The notes beneath the pieces were generated by a model. It was given only the letters and a program-made list of their open reading frames with translations. It was not told where the DNA came from and searched no databases. The translations under genes were made by a program, and so were the position numbers. This document shows, piece after piece, positions 8,482 to 17,321 of a stretch of 64,000 nucleotides of DNA. The DNA lies in assembly GCF_001594145.1 (NCBI RefSeq), contig NZ_LVCF01000032.1, forward strand, positions 1-64,000. The letters are read 5' to 3'. The DNA is from Branchiibius sp. NY16-3462-2. Lineage in GTDB: Bacteria; Actinomycetota; Actinomycetes; Actinomycetales; Dermatophilaceae. How positions within the stretch are numbered: the stretch's first letter is position 1; each line of letters begins with the position of its first letter.

Positions 8482-9005
8482 CTTCGCAGATCGACGGCGA
8501 CGGCGATCCGATGCTGCCTGTGCACCCTGACGGGGCACGTTGGCAGTTCGTGATGTTGTTCGGCGACCGGATGCAGGCGGTGGCGGACACCGCAACGGAG
8601 TTGCTGCCGTTGGTGGTGGCCGGTTACGACCACATCGCGGCCGACGACATCGAGAGTGCGTTCCTTGCCCGTTTCGACCACGCGGCGGGAGTCGCTGCGT
8701 TCGTGCAGCATTCGGCGTTGCAGGCAGCCATTGACAGTGGCTACCAGTTGGACGATGACGTGGCGACCACGGCGATGATGTCACCCAAGACGGACCCGTT
8801 GCCGGGGCCGGTGCTGGGACGAGCCGGTGTGTGGGACGAGCCGGTGCCGTTGGTTCTGGTTGCCAGCCACTACGCGCCGTACACCGAACTGGCTGCGCCG
8901 TCCGGTGACGGTGTGATCCTGGTCGACCCGTACACCGAGAAGGGCTACCTGGCAGGACTGGATCAGTTGGGGCTGGTGACGTTCCGGGAGTTGTCGCTGG
9001 TCTGA
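8469..9005 (+). CDS. Hypothetical acidic protein
   Basis: 178 residues starting MALLTSQIDGDGDP. The family is not recognised. It is acidic, has no signal peptide, membrane segment or cysteine pair, and contains a long middle helix-rich part (VAAFVQHSALQAAIDSGYQL). The start is the ATG that overlaps the leader peptide, since motif A lies upstream of the leader. Confidence 0.65.
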   Translation: MALLTSQIDGDGDPMLPVHPDGARWQFVMLFGDRMQAVADTATELLPLVVAGYDHIAADDIESAFLARFDHAAGVAAFVQHSALQAAIDSGYQLDDDVATTAMMSPKTDPLPGPVLGRAGVWDEPVPLVLVASHYAPYTELAAPSGDGVILVDPYTEKGYLAGLDQLGLVTFRELSLV

Positions 9006-9033
9006 GCGGCCGGATGCCGTGAGCCCCGGCGTC

Positions 9034-9043
9034 GTCGCACCGC
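9034..9043 (+). promoter_or_regulatory. Motif A variant before the zinc-finger gene
   Basis: GTCGCACCGC (last base differs), then AGGGGC, then ATG at 9050. Confidence 0.65.
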
Positions 9044-9049
9044 AGGGGC

Positions 9050-9430
9050 ATGGCTAGTCCTGTTTGCTCGATTGACGGTTGCGACGCAGCAGTGGATGCC
9101 CGTGGGCTGTGCGCAGGCCACTACCGACGCCTGAGGCGTTACGGAAACCCGTCAGGCCGCGCGGGGGATGCGAAGGTTGGGCCGCCGTGTGCCGTCGAGG
9201 GCTGCACCGTTACCACATTCACCCGCGGTTTCTGCGTGAAGCACTACCAACGCCTGAGGCGTTACGGCGACCCACTGGGTGGAGGACCAGCCTATGGGCC
9301 GCGACGGACGGGTTGTTCCATCGAAGGGTGCGATGGCAAGCACTATGGCCGCGGTTACTGCCGCAAGCACTACCAACGGTGGTGGCTTCGTCGCGGTGGT
9401 CCCTCATCGCCGACGACGGGCTATCAGTAG
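9050..9430 (+). CDS. Three-finger zinc-binding protein
   Basis: 126 residues made almost wholly of three tandem copies of C-x3-C-x8-C-x2-H-Y, each followed by RLRRYG or RWWLRRGG. Each finger has the order CSIDGCDAAVDARGLCAGHY. This finger is common in front of HNH endonuclease domains and in phage DNA-binding proteins, but here no nuclease domain follows, so it may be a small DNA-binding factor. Its end overlaps the reading frame of the recombinase gene downstream, suggesting one transcript. Confidence 0.75.
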   Translation: MASPVCSIDGCDAAVDARGLCAGHYRRLRRYGNPSGRAGDAKVGPPCAVEGCTVTTFTRGFCVKHYQRLRRYGDPLGGGPAYGPRRTGCSIEGCDGKHYGRGYCRKHYQRWWLRRGGPSSPTTGYQ

Positions 9431-9479
9431 ATCCCGGCTAACGCCGGCTCCTGTCCGGAGGCGACGCAACAATGGGCCG

Positions 9480-10562
9480 GTGACAACCCCGACACGTCCG
9501 TCGCCAGGCCAGTCGGAGCTCGCCCGGATCGTCGAGTCGACCTGGGCTGAGTCGACGCGCCGCGCCTACCGCAGCCAATGGGTTCAGGTGCAGTCGTGGT
9601 GTGACCGCAACGGCGCCCAGTCGCTGCCCCTGGAACCGGAGGATCTGGCTCGCCACCTGCGATTCAGCGCCCAGATCGCTCGGGCCGATGGTTCGCCGGC
9701 GGCAGCCACGTCGACATTGGCGTTGCGGGTGGCCGCCGCCAATGCGGTGCATCGGATCGCTGGCTTACCAGAGCCTGGCGGTCACCCGGTCGTGGTTGCG
9801 GCGTTGGCGAGCATCCGGCGACAGCGTAAGCGTCCGCCGAAGCAGGCGGCGGCCTTCGATGTTGAGATGCTGCGAACCACCCTGAGCCACTTCGACTTTC
9901 GGCACTGGCCTCGCAGCGTGGCGGCGCGGCGGGATGCAGCGTTGCTGTTGTTGGGCTTCGCGGGCGCGTTGCGCCGTAGCGAGTTGGTTGGACTACGAAC
10001 CGGGGATGTGTCATTCCAGGCTGGCGCCGATTCCGAACCGCACCTGCGAGTCGTCATCAGGGCCAGCAAGACTGACCAGTTCGGTGACGGGGAGGTCATT
10101 GCGGTGCCGGTCGGCCAGCACCCACTGACCTGCGTACCATGCGCGGTGCGTGCTTGGTTGGTGCTGTCCAGCATTGAGGGGCGGCCGCAAACGATGGCCG
10201 CAGCGCGGAACCTCTCCGCAGTCAGCAACACCCATCATTGCGACCAGCCGTGGCCGGACAGCCAAGCCGACCAACCACTGCTGCGTCGGGTGTACCGATC
10301 CGGTGCCATCGGTGATGGGGCGCTGTCCGGATCCAGCGTGGGTGCGGTGCTGGAGCGCAGGATGAGCGCGGCGGGGATGGACCCGGAGCCGTTCAGCGCA
10401 CATAGTCTTCGGGCCGGGTTCGTCACGACGGCAGACGCGGGTGGAGCTTTGTTGACGGCGATCATGCGCCAGACCCGCCACCGCAAACCGGAGACGGTGG
10501 TGCGCTACATCCGCCACGCTAACCCGATGGCTGGCAACGCGGTGAAAAGCGTTGGCCTGTAG
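9480..10562 (+). CDS. Tyrosine site-specific recombinase
   Basis: 360 residues with the tyrosine-recombinase catalytic set: Arg in GALRRSELVGL, Lys in ASKTDQF, His-x-x-Arg in AHSLRAGF, a second His in TRHRKPETV and the nucleophile Tyr in VRYIRH. An N-terminal core-binding domain (ESTWAESTRRAYRSQWVQVQ) precedes. GTG at 9480 is chosen because the frame before it runs antiparallel to nothing useful and overlaps the zinc-finger gene with low-complexity sequence; the exact start is uncertain. It could resolve multimers or drive integration. Its stop is immediately followed by the next ATG. Confidence 0.85.
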   Translation: MTTPTRPSPGQSELARIVESTWAESTRRAYRSQWVQVQSWCDRNGAQSLPLEPEDLARHLRFSAQIARADGSPAAATSTLALRVAAANAVHRIAGLPEPGGHPVVVAALASIRRQRKRPPKQAAAFDVEMLRTTLSHFDFRHWPRSVAARRDAALLLLGFAGALRRSELVGLRTGDVSFQAGADSEPHLRVVIRASKTDQFGDGEVIAVPVGQHPLTCVPCAVRAWLVLSSIEGRPQTMAAARNLSAVSNTHHCDQPWPDSQADQPLLRRVYRSGAIGDGALSGSSVGAVLERRMSAAGMDPEPFSAHSLRAGFVTTADAGGALLTAIMRQTRHRKPETVVRYIRHANPMAGNAVKSVGL

Positions 10563-11483
10563 ATGGATTCGCTGCTCGCCGATTGGCTCACCAGCCGCGG
10601 GCTGTCCGTCGGCGATGGTGACCCGCCACGGCTGGCTTTGTTGATCGAGTTCGCCGCCGAGTGTCCCCAGGCGCCGTCGACGCTGCGCCGCAGCCTTGCC
10701 GGCTGGTTGCCGAGCACCGTTGCTACGGGTTGGCGGCCGCCGCCGTGGCTGACTGGCTCTGGCACGGTACGTCAGGCTCGGGACCAGGTCATCGGGTTGT
10801 TCGCCGGAGCTGGAATGACCCGGGCACAGATCAGTGAACTCACCACCGACGACGTGGTGCTGGTGGGTGCGTCATGGCGCGTCGGTCCACTGCTGCTGGA
10901 AGCGATCACCGACCCGGCGACATGCTCGTGCTGCGTCGTGGCCCGGTGGGCGGCGGTGCTCGATGGGTATGCGGGCGCGCACAGCCCTGTTGACGCCGAA
11001 CTGGGCCTACGCCGAATCGACCTGCCCGATCAGCACGCATGCCGGTTCGCCGGGGCGCTGACGCAGTGGAACCGGCGGCGTGCGCCGTTGCTGGTAGGCA
11101 TCGACCGGCGCGGTTACCTCGCCGATGATGCGTTGGGGACGAGATCGGTGACAGCGGCGATCTCGTCGACCCGCCGACATGATCGCGGTGTCATGGTAGT
11201 TCCGGCGACCCGGAGAGATCCGCCCCCGCAGGGGGTTCGTCGCATCCCGACGGATATCGGTGTGTGGCTGGACAGGCTGGAGCTGGCCGTCCAGGTTGCG
11301 CTAGAGCGTTCGGAGCATGTGCTAGCCGGGGATGAACTGGAGATCAGTCGGTCCGAGTGCACCGGCGAAGCAGCAAACGCGCAGCGCCGAGGAGGCCGAG
11401 ACCGGCTACGGCCCCAGCAATCTGAATCGAAGAATCAGTGGGAGTCATGTGCACCTCCACTCCGCCCTGGACCTTTGCGGTGA
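10563..11483 (+). CDS. Recombinase-associated protein of unknown function
   Basis: 306 residues, starting on the base after the recombinase stop codon, so co-translated with it. The first 90 residues (DWLTSRGLSV..., ARDQVIGLFAGAGMTRAQISELTTDDV) resemble a SAM-like/recombinase core-binding arrangement, which suggests a partner of the recombinase. No catalytic set is complete. Its last ~45 codons overlap the end of the minus-strand gene at 11344, and the true C-terminus may be less conserved there. Confidence 0.6.
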   Translation: MDSLLADWLTSRGLSVGDGDPPRLALLIEFAAECPQAPSTLRRSLAGWLPSTVATGWRPPPWLTGSGTVRQARDQVIGLFAGAGMTRAQISELTTDDVVLVGASWRVGPLLLEAITDPATCSCCVVARWAAVLDGYAGAHSPVDAELGLRRIDLPDQHACRFAGALTQWNRRRAPLLVGIDRRGYLADDALGTRSVTAAISSTRRHDRGVMVVPATRRDPPPQGVRRIPTDIGVWLDRLELAVQVALERSEHVLAGDELEISRSECTGEAANAQRRGGRDRLRPQQSESKNQWESCAPPLRPGPLR

Positions 11484-12165
11484 CTTTTCTATCCGAGCCG
11501 AGGACGCCTGGCCAGGACTTGCCGTGCTGGAACGCCGAAAGTCTTCGCCATTCCGCCGCGGTGATCCGGGGCCAGTCATCTCCGAACACGGTTGCCAACC
11601 AGCCGAGTTTGGGTATCTCAGTGGTGAGGTTTACGCGTTCTCCACGCAGAGCGCGGGCCGTCGTGCCGAATGTCCTCGCCTCTTCGTCGTAGTCGGGTCC
11701 GAGTGACGCCCGGGTCTGCGCGGCGGCATCGCGATACTCGCGACTGTCAGCCATCATGCCGAGTTCGTCGAGATAGGCGGCTTTGGCGGCTACGACCTGA
11801 ATCTCGAACCAGAGGCCACGCCTCCTTCGGGTCTTCCCATCATCTGGTTGGAGTAGCCATAGGCACCACATTGACGATTCGAGCACAGGCCGGAGCAAGT
11901 TGAACGATGCCGTCGGACCGATCCCGTGTGCCTGGATCAGCGACAAGTACGCAAGGTGGTTCTCGTGGGCGACGCGAAGTAGTCGGTTCGCCGAGATGTA
12001 GACCCGATGACCAGCGGGTTGTGCTCGGTCTATTGCCGCCGCGTTGAGCACCATCGTCTTGGACGACTCCCGCTCTGCAGCCAACGCGACCGGCACATCG
12101 CGGTCTATCGCCTCCCACACGGCCGGAAGCGCGCCCAAGTCAGTGTCCCGTGGTTCGTCTGTCAT
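11344..12165 (-). CDS. Hypothetical protein (DUF5677-like pattern)
   Basis: 273 residues starting MTDEPRDTDLGALPAVWEAI. Mostly alpha-helical, with a central block (ASFNLLRPVLESSMWCLWLLQ) like the helical DUF5677-type proteins, and a hydrophobic C-terminal segment (IAGAVAGLGLLGAARLLL) that could be membrane-bound. It converges with, and overlaps, the recombinase-associated gene by 140 bases. The reading frame remains open upstream to 13449, but codons there are antisense to the FtsK-like gene, so I start it at 12165. No start-associated motif is visible. Confidence 0.6.
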   Translation of the reverse strand: MTDEPRDTDLGALPAVWEAIDRDVPVALAAERESSKTMVLNAAAIDRAQPAGHRVYISANRLLRVAHENHLAYLSLIQAHGIGPTASFNLLRPVLESSMWCLWLLQPDDGKTRRRRGLWFEIQVVAAKAAYLDELGMMADSREYRDAAAQTRASLGPDYDEEARTFGTTARALRGERVNLTTEIPKLGWLATVFGDDWPRITAAEWRRLSAFQHGKSWPGVLGSDRKVTAKVQGGVEVHMTPTDSSIQIAGAVAGLGLLGAARLLLRRCTRTD

Positions 12166-12258
12166 GGCAGGCAGTGTGGCAGCCGCTGAGGATCGGAGGG
12201 CCGTGTCTAGCGGCAGCTGAATATGGCACTCGACCGGCCGCACTACCCGACTAACTGG

Positions 12259-12294
12259 ACCCTGGCATCGCAGATTTGGCCCATGTAGAAGGGT
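12259..12294 (+). promoter_or_regulatory. Motif C promoter-like element before the FtsK-like gene
   Basis: ACCCTGG at 12259-12265, an 11-base spacer, TGGCCCATGT at 12277-12286, and 8 bases to GTG at 12295. Confidence 0.65.
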
Positions 12295-14091
12295 GTGCTG
12301 GAGCAGATGAAGGTGCCGTTGCCGGCCGGGTTCGACCCGGACCGTCATTCCGGTGCAGTCGTGAGCAAGGTCCGCCAGGCCAAAGGCCCCGAGTGGAGCC
12401 TCGCGAACATCGACACCGAAGCGAACGTGGCAGTGTTTCGTCGGCACGTCGCTGAAACGACGGTGACTGCTGCGACCAAAGCCAGTGGCAGCGTGAAGGC
12501 CCCGGAGAGCTTCCAGGTGTCTTTGTCGGCGGCCGACGCTAAGCCGACCATGGGAGAGAAGGTCGCAGCGACGCTGCAGGACACCTACCCGGGGTTCTAC
12601 CTGACTGACTTCGACCCACACCTTGCCCGCGCGACCCTGACGAAACTGGACGACGACACCGCGCGCTGCCGCGGCGCGGTCGCGACGGCGCTCGGGGTGA
12701 AGCCGTGGGACGTGCAGGCCGCCCCGCGCCCCGGTGGTGGCTACCTGTTGGGTCTGCCGAAGTCCTACATGCCGTCCAAGCACGACGAGAAGCTGGACGA
12801 GGTCGCCACCAGCGTCGTCGGGCAGTTCGGCTGGTACGTCGTCGCGGACGCGAACAAGCTGACGGCTCAGGTCATCCCGAGCGATCCGCCGACTTTTCCA
12901 CCGACTATCCGATTGAATCTGGCTGGTCTCGGAGCTGATCTGCACCGGACCCCGATCGGCGACATCTTGCCGCCGCCGGGACAGAAGAAGTACGACACCG
13001 TGAGCATCGACTGGCGAGCTCACGCGTTCGGATTGGTCAGTGGCACCGCGGGCGCGGGCAAGACGAACACGTTGAACAGCATCATCGCCGACCAGGTCGC
13101 CGGGGGCGCTGCGCTGGTCATCGTGGACGAGCCGTCCAAAGCGATCGACTACTCCTGGTGCAAGAAGTACGTGCGCGACGGCGGCTGGGGCTGTGACGGT
13201 TTGCGTTCGGCGGTGACGGCGTTGGCGTTGGTCTACGAGGAGGGCAACCGCCGCGCCAAGGTGCTGGAGCAGGCCGGCGTGACCAACTGGTTCGACCTGC
13301 CCGACGACCAGCGGTTCCCGCCGATCCTGTGCATCGTGGACGAGGTGGCCGGGTTGCTGGTGGGGGAGAAGCTTCCGCCTGGAGTGGACCGGAAGATGCC
13401 CGAAGTGCAAGAGGTTATCGAGGAGAACCGACTGAAGTTCAAGCTGCAACGCGTCATCACGAAGATTGCCGCGGAGAAGCGGTTCGTCGGTATCCGCATG
13501 TTGCTGAGCAGTCAGGTGTCGAACCAGAACTCAGGACTGCCGCCGTCGTTGAAGACGCTGCTTGGTCAGCGTGTTCTGATGGGGCCGAACCCCTCGAAGA
13601 TACAACGTGATCAGGCGTTCAGTGTTGCCGACCGCGTACCGACGGTGCCGGACAACGTCGCAAACGGCGGCATGGTCTCCAAGGGCGTCGGCGGGGCCGA
13701 GCTCGAAGGGCAAGCGCCGGTGGTGTTCAAGTCGTTCTTCGCGACCTCTGGCCAGCTCGACGCCGAACTTGCCAGCCGTGGCGTGCCCACCACGTCCCGG
13801 CCGGAGCCGACACAGGCGGAGATGGACGAATACTGTCCCGTGTCGGAGGAAGACCTTGACGACGAAGGCCCAGCCTTCGACCCGCGCCGCGACGCTCCGG
13901 AGACGTTCAGCGACAACGGTGAGCAACTGTTCGGCGCGGCAGCGGCAGCGGCAGCTAGTAGGCGCCTAGAGGCGCAGGCCAAGGCTCAGCGTGCCGCTAA
14001 AGATGCGGGTGCTGGGACGTCAGGCGCCGATGGCCCACGGTGCCCGTCGTGCCGAGCACCCATTCGTAGCGACGGGACTTGCGAATGCTGA
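12295..14091 (+). CDS. FtsK/SpoIIIE-like DNA translocase (conjugation type)
   Basis: 598 residues. Walker A GTAGAGKT lies at about 250-257 and a Walker B-like strand ALVIVDEP near 272-279; a further acidic strand, ILCIVDEVAG, near 345 and IRMLLSSQV near 400 complete the FtsK-type motor. There are no N-terminal membrane segments. The C-terminus has a zinc-ribbon-like CPSCRAPIRSDGTCEC. In actinomycetes a single FtsK-like motor can transfer double-stranded plasmid DNA, so this may be a TraB-like transfer protein; together with the TraG-like ATPase it gives the element two transfer motors. The GTG start is set by motif C. Its stop overlaps the next gene. Confidence 0.75.
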   Translation: MLEQMKVPLPAGFDPDRHSGAVVSKVRQAKGPEWSLANIDTEANVAVFRRHVAETTVTAATKASGSVKAPESFQVSLSAADAKPTMGEKVAATLQDTYPGFYLTDFDPHLARATLTKLDDDTARCRGAVATALGVKPWDVQAAPRPGGGYLLGLPKSYMPSKHDEKLDEVATSVVGQFGWYVVADANKLTAQVIPSDPPTFPPTIRLNLAGLGADLHRTPIGDILPPPGQKKYDTVSIDWRAHAFGLVSGTAGAGKTNTLNSIIADQVAGGAALVIVDEPSKAIDYSWCKKYVRDGGWGCDGLRSAVTALALVYEEGNRRAKVLEQAGVTNWFDLPDDQRFPPILCIVDEVAGLLVGEKLPPGVDRKMPEVQEVIEENRLKFKLQRVITKIAAEKRFVGIRMLLSSQVSNQNSGLPPSLKTLLGQRVLMGPNPSKIQRDQAFSVADRVPTVPDNVANGGMVSKGVGGAELEGQAPVVFKSFFATSGQLDAELASRGVPTTSRPEPTQAEMDEYCPVSEEDLDDEGPAFDPRRDAPETFSDNGEQLFGAAAAAAASRRLEAQAKAQRAAKDAGAGTSGADGPRCPSCRAPIRSDGTCEC

Positions 14092-14498
14092 GGATGTTCG
14101 AGTGGCGGTTCGCGGAGAACATCCTGCTTCGCGCTGTCGGGAAGCTGGTGTACCTGATCGCGTGGATCGTTGGCTTGGCTGTGGCCGGCGCCATTGTGTT
14201 GTGGGCGCTCAAAGCGTTCGGCGTCATCGACGTTTTCGCCACGATCAGTCAGTTGCGCGCCAGGATCGGCCTGACCGATTGGAAGAAGACTGCCGGTAGC
14301 GCGGTCGGGGTGATCTTCCTCGCCTGGCTGGCGTGGTCGGTCATCGACAGCCCGCCGTCCGGCTCCGGCAACTACAGCAACAGCCAGCAGAACTACTACA
14401 ACCGGCGCAACGTCACCTACGTCGACCGCCGCGAGATGCGCCGCATGGAACGCCAGCAGGACCGTCGTGATCGACGGGACCGTCAGGACGGCCTGTGA
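14085..14498 (+). CDS. Small membrane protein of the translocase operon
   Basis: 137 residues with two hydrophobic segments (LIAWIVGLAVAGAIVLWAL and VGVIFLAWLAWSVI), a Ser/Asn/Tyr-rich linker and a strongly charged Arg/Asp C-terminal tail. The ATG overlaps the translocase stop by seven bases and its own stop overlaps the next gene (TGATG), so three genes form one operon. A membrane partner or anchor of the FtsK-like motor is plausible. Confidence 0.65.
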   Translation: MLRMFEWRFAENILLRAVGKLVYLIAWIVGLAVAGAIVLWALKAFGVIDVFATISQLRARIGLTDWKKTAGSAVGVIFLAWLAWSVIDSPPSGSGNYSNSQQNYYNRRNVTYVDRREMRRMERQQDRRDRRDRQDGL

Positions 14499-15124
14499 TG
14501 CGAGCAATTCCGCAGACGTACGCCGGTGTCCGGTTCCGCTCCACCCTCGAAGCCGACTGGGCGGTCAACCTTGATGCGCTGCGGATGGTGTGGCAGTACG
14601 AACCAGAGGGGGTCGTCATGCCCAGTGGCACCTACTACCGCTGTGACATGTATCTGCCGCGGCTGAGCACTTTCGTCGAAGTGAAGGGACCCCACAACGA
14701 ACGGCTCTGGAAACCGGGCGAATTGGCCACTGCAACCATGCACGCGCCGGGCTGTGCGCAGAGCCGACCGGTTGAGGTGTCCGGACTGCATGAAGATTGC
14801 GCGTGCGGGTTCGGTCCGTCCTTCCCCTGGCGGTTCGTCGTGGTCGCGCGCCCGGGGGAGCGGGGGCGGATGGTGTTCCATGCAGCACTTGATGAAGCCA
14901 AGGCAGTGATCGCATTGTGTTCGGTCTGTATGCAGTACAGCTTCGCCGACGTCAACGCACCATGGCACTGCCGACGGTGCCGTGGCAGCGGTGCAGTGAA
15001 GGTGCTTCGTTCCGGCGACGTCACATTCCGCCAGATCGACCACGAGGCGGGCAAGCATCGAGCAAGACGCCAAGCCGCCACGAGAGGGACCCGCGCGCAG
15101 TCGTCCCGACGCAAAGCGGGCTGA
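14498..15124 (+). CDS. PD-(D/E)xK nuclease-like protein with zinc ribbon
   Basis: 208 residues. The N-terminal part has the order expected of a small PD-(D/E)xK nuclease: FRSTLEADWA, then YRCDMYLPRLSTFVEVKGP, with D and the E-x-K pair. The C-terminal part has CSVC...CRRC, a zinc ribbon. It is the third gene of the translocase operon. Similar genes occur in phages and plasmids; a role in cutting or processing transferred DNA is inferred from motif and context only. Confidence 0.6.
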   Translation: MRAIPQTYAGVRFRSTLEADWAVNLDALRMVWQYEPEGVVMPSGTYYRCDMYLPRLSTFVEVKGPHNERLWKPGELATATMHAPGCAQSRPVEVSGLHEDCACGFGPSFPWRFVVVARPGERGRMVFHAALDEAKAVIALCSVCMQYSFADVNAPWHCRRCRGSGAVKVLRSGDVTFRQIDHEAGKHRARRQAATRGTRAQSSRRKAG

Positions 15125-15138
15125 GCCGCCAACCAACA
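15125..15138 (+). promoter_or_regulatory. Motif B before the main tagged cluster
   Basis: GCCGCCAACCAACA, then TGGC, then GTG at 15143. Confidence 0.65.
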
Positions 15139-15142
15139 TGGC

Positions 15143-16237
15143 GTGACCACAGTTGACGCATCAGGCGCGATTCACGGCAACGACGGGCGGTTCGCCGGCC
15201 ACATTGCCGGTGAACCGGACGACGGACTCGAACTAGCCCAGCCGGGCGCCACCGGCGACGACCTGCCGAACGACCCGGATATCCGCGCCAGAGATGCTGC
15301 GACGCAGCGGCGACTGCGCCAGGTGACGATCGAGCCCGGCACCGGTGGCTGCCCGCCGGTCATGGTGGGCGACGTCGACATCGCCAACACCTATATCGGC
15401 AACATGCCGCTGCGCGCCCGAGCCTACCTTGCTCTGTATGCCGAGCACATCGAGCAAAACCCGGGCCACCAGGTACCTGAGAGCCTGCGGGATGCGCTGA
15501 CGGCTAGCCGCGAAAAGGCATTGGCGGCAAGGGGACTGCACGAACAGTTCGGGGGGAACGTCAGCGTCGAGGATGAGCACTTCGGTTCTGACCCGCGCAA
15601 CACGCAGCGGGTCACGTCGTGGACGAACGCCGACGGCGAGCTGGGCGTGGCCGCGCGGGAATGGGACGCCGCTAGCTTCCGCTACGAAGACGCTCACGGA
15701 ACGCCGGTCGAGTTCACCGAGACGCAGGACTTCGACGCCCATGACGGCATGGGCCCGGCGGTGGAGAAGCGGTTCGTCTCGGCGATCCGGTTGCCTGACG
15801 GCGAACTACTGCGCCCGCAACGGGCCGAATGGGGCGACGGTGACTACCGGTTGCATTTCGAGCGGCAACTACCGGACGGCGGCGCCCACACCTGGTCTGC
15901 CGACCCCGACGACCAGTCTGAGGCGTACCACGACAAAATCGGTCTGGTTCACCGCGACGACGGTCCAGCAATGATCGACGAACGCTGCATCGAGTACCGC
16001 CGGCACGGCATCACACATCGCGACCGCAATCAGGGGCCGGCGGTGATCGGGTCAGACGGTAAGGCGCACTTCATCGAGAACGGCTGCAACGTCGACGACC
16101 AGATCTTCCCTGGCCAGGCGCGGGCTGCCGGTTTGGAACCTGACCCGGCTGGCGGCTGGCGGGTGCCCGGAGCCGGTCCACGATTCAACCCGGCGGACGC
16201 CTACTACGAGGGCCGATTCGACGGGGAACCGGCATGA
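15143..16237 (+). CDS. Tagged protein with GPA repeats
   Basis: 364 residues, GTG start. Tag: TTVDASGAIHGNDGRFAGH. After an acidic linker comes GTGGCPPVMVGDVDIANT, a block also found in the tagged protein at 16332 and in the untagged protein at 48960-49487. The C-terminal half has repeats of the HRDDGPA...YRRHGITHR...QGPAVI kind, short beta-hairpin repeats known from many phage and plasmid proteins of unknown function. The stop overlaps the start of a small peptide (ATGA). No enzymatic motif is seen. Confidence 0.75.
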   Translation: MTTVDASGAIHGNDGRFAGHIAGEPDDGLELAQPGATGDDLPNDPDIRARDAATQRRLRQVTIEPGTGGCPPVMVGDVDIANTYIGNMPLRARAYLALYAEHIEQNPGHQVPESLRDALTASREKALAARGLHEQFGGNVSVEDEHFGSDPRNTQRVTSWTNADGELGVAAREWDAASFRYEDAHGTPVEFTETQDFDAHDGMGPAVEKRFVSAIRLPDGELLRPQRAEWGDGDYRLHFERQLPDGGAHTWSADPDDQSEAYHDKIGLVHRDDGPAMIDERCIEYRRHGITHRDRNQGPAVIGSDGKAHFIENGCNVDDQIFPGQARAAGLEPDPAGGWRVPGAGPRFNPADAYYEGRFDGEPA

Positions 16238-16335
16238 CGGCTCGTGACGCATCGGGGCTCCTCGGGCTCGCTGGGCACACCGGGCTCCGCTCGACGCACG
16301 GTGCGGCCAGACACAACCAGGAGGGGTCCGAATGA
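16234..16335 (+). CDS. 33-residue coupled peptide of the tag-peptide family
   Basis: Starts MTARDASGLLGLAGH. ATGA overlaps at both ends (16234-16237 and 16332-16335) join it to both tagged neighbours. It shares DASG and the LRS-HGA pattern with the peptides at 18152, 19805, 20844, 24450 and 25381. Confidence 0.55.
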   Translation: MTARDASGLLGLAGHTGLRSTHGAARHNQEGSE

Positions 16336-17288
16336 GCACGGTCGATGCGTCGGGTGCGATCCACGGGTCCGACGGCAAGTTCGCGGGCCACGTTGCGGGA
16401 GAGGCGGATTCGTCGGTGACCTTGGGCGACCCCGTGCCGGATCAACCGGATGCGGCGGTCGACCCCGGGGGCACCAGCCACGACCATGTGGTGCTGACTC
16501 AGCGTTGCCGTACAGCACAGCGTGTGCTGCGCGACGCCCGCATGGATCCTCGGACCGGCGGCACGCCACCGCACATCGTGGGCGGCGTCGACATCGCGAA
16601 CACACCGGTCGAAGACTGGCCGGACAGTGTGCGGTCCGGGGTTGGCAATCTCGGGTTGGGGCTGAGCCTCACGACACAGCGACCGGCTTCGGAAGCCATG
16701 CTCAGGGACGTTGAAGCGCACGAAGCGGCAGGCGGCCGCATCGAGGTCATCACCGACAAGCGTTCCCGGCAAGTAGTCAGATGGACTCGCGACGGCCGAC
16801 CTTGGCGCGACACCAGCGGGTGTCGGCAGATGGGCGTGCCGGTGGAGTTCACCGACCGCACGCCGACCGCCGTCTTGACCCCCGACGGGAACCTGGTGAA
16901 GGCAGCCTTGCGCGACCAAGGCATGCTCTCCCATACCGACCCTGACGGGACGATAACCAGCTTCTACCCGCTGACAGGGACGCAATGGTCCGTCGATGAG
17001 GAACGTCGTCCGCACCGCACCGACGGTCCGGCGTACCTGGGCGACCGAACAATCGAATACCTACGCCGAGGCATCACCCATCGCGAGGCCGACCAAGGAC
17101 CGGCCATCGTCGGCTATGACGGTCGGGTCGACTACGTGGAGTTTGGTGCGGGTGTTCAGCCAACCGAAGACCAGATGGCACGGCACAATGTGGTCCGCGC
17201 TGAGGATGGCTCGCTACGGCTGAACGGGTTCCATCACGATGAGGGCGACCGGCTTTTGAGTTGGTACAACCGTGGTTTCATCGTCTGA
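16332..17288 (+). CDS. Tagged protein with GPA repeats, paralogue of 15143 gene
   Basis: 318 residues with tag MSTVDASGAIHGSDGKF. It shares with its neighbour at 15143 the block RTGGTPPHIVGGVDIANTP and the C-terminal HRTDGPAYLG...READQGPAIV repeats. In the middle it has AHEAAGGRIEVITDK, also present in the proteins at 24575 and 48960. It appears to be a soluble beta-rich protein. It ends the first tagged operon; motif B of the next one follows 16 bases later. Confidence 0.75.
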   Translation: MSTVDASGAIHGSDGKFAGHVAGEADSSVTLGDPVPDQPDAAVDPGGTSHDHVVLTQRCRTAQRVLRDARMDPRTGGTPPHIVGGVDIANTPVEDWPDSVRSGVGNLGLGLSLTTQRPASEAMLRDVEAHEAAGGRIEVITDKRSRQVVRWTRDGRPWRDTSGCRQMGVPVEFTDRTPTAVLTPDGNLVKAALRDQGMLSHTDPDGTITSFYPLTGTQWSVDEERRPHRTDGPAYLGDRTIEYLRRGITHREADQGPAIVGYDGRVDYVEFGAGVQPTEDQMARHNVVRAEDGSLRLNGFHHDEGDRLLSWYNRGFIV

Positions 17289-17303
17289 CCCGAAACGGAA
17301 GCC

Positions 17304-17317
17304 GCCGCCAACCAACA
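17304..17317 (+). promoter_or_regulatory. Motif B before the longest tagged operon
   Basis: GCCGCCAACCAACA, then AGGC, then ATG at 17322. Confidence 0.65.
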
Positions 17318-17321
17318 AGGC

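Noticed and set aside
11344..13449. A 701-residue minus-strand protein
   Set aside because: The part upstream of 12165 is antisense to the FtsK-like gene and arginine/histidine-rich; only 11344-12165 looks coding.
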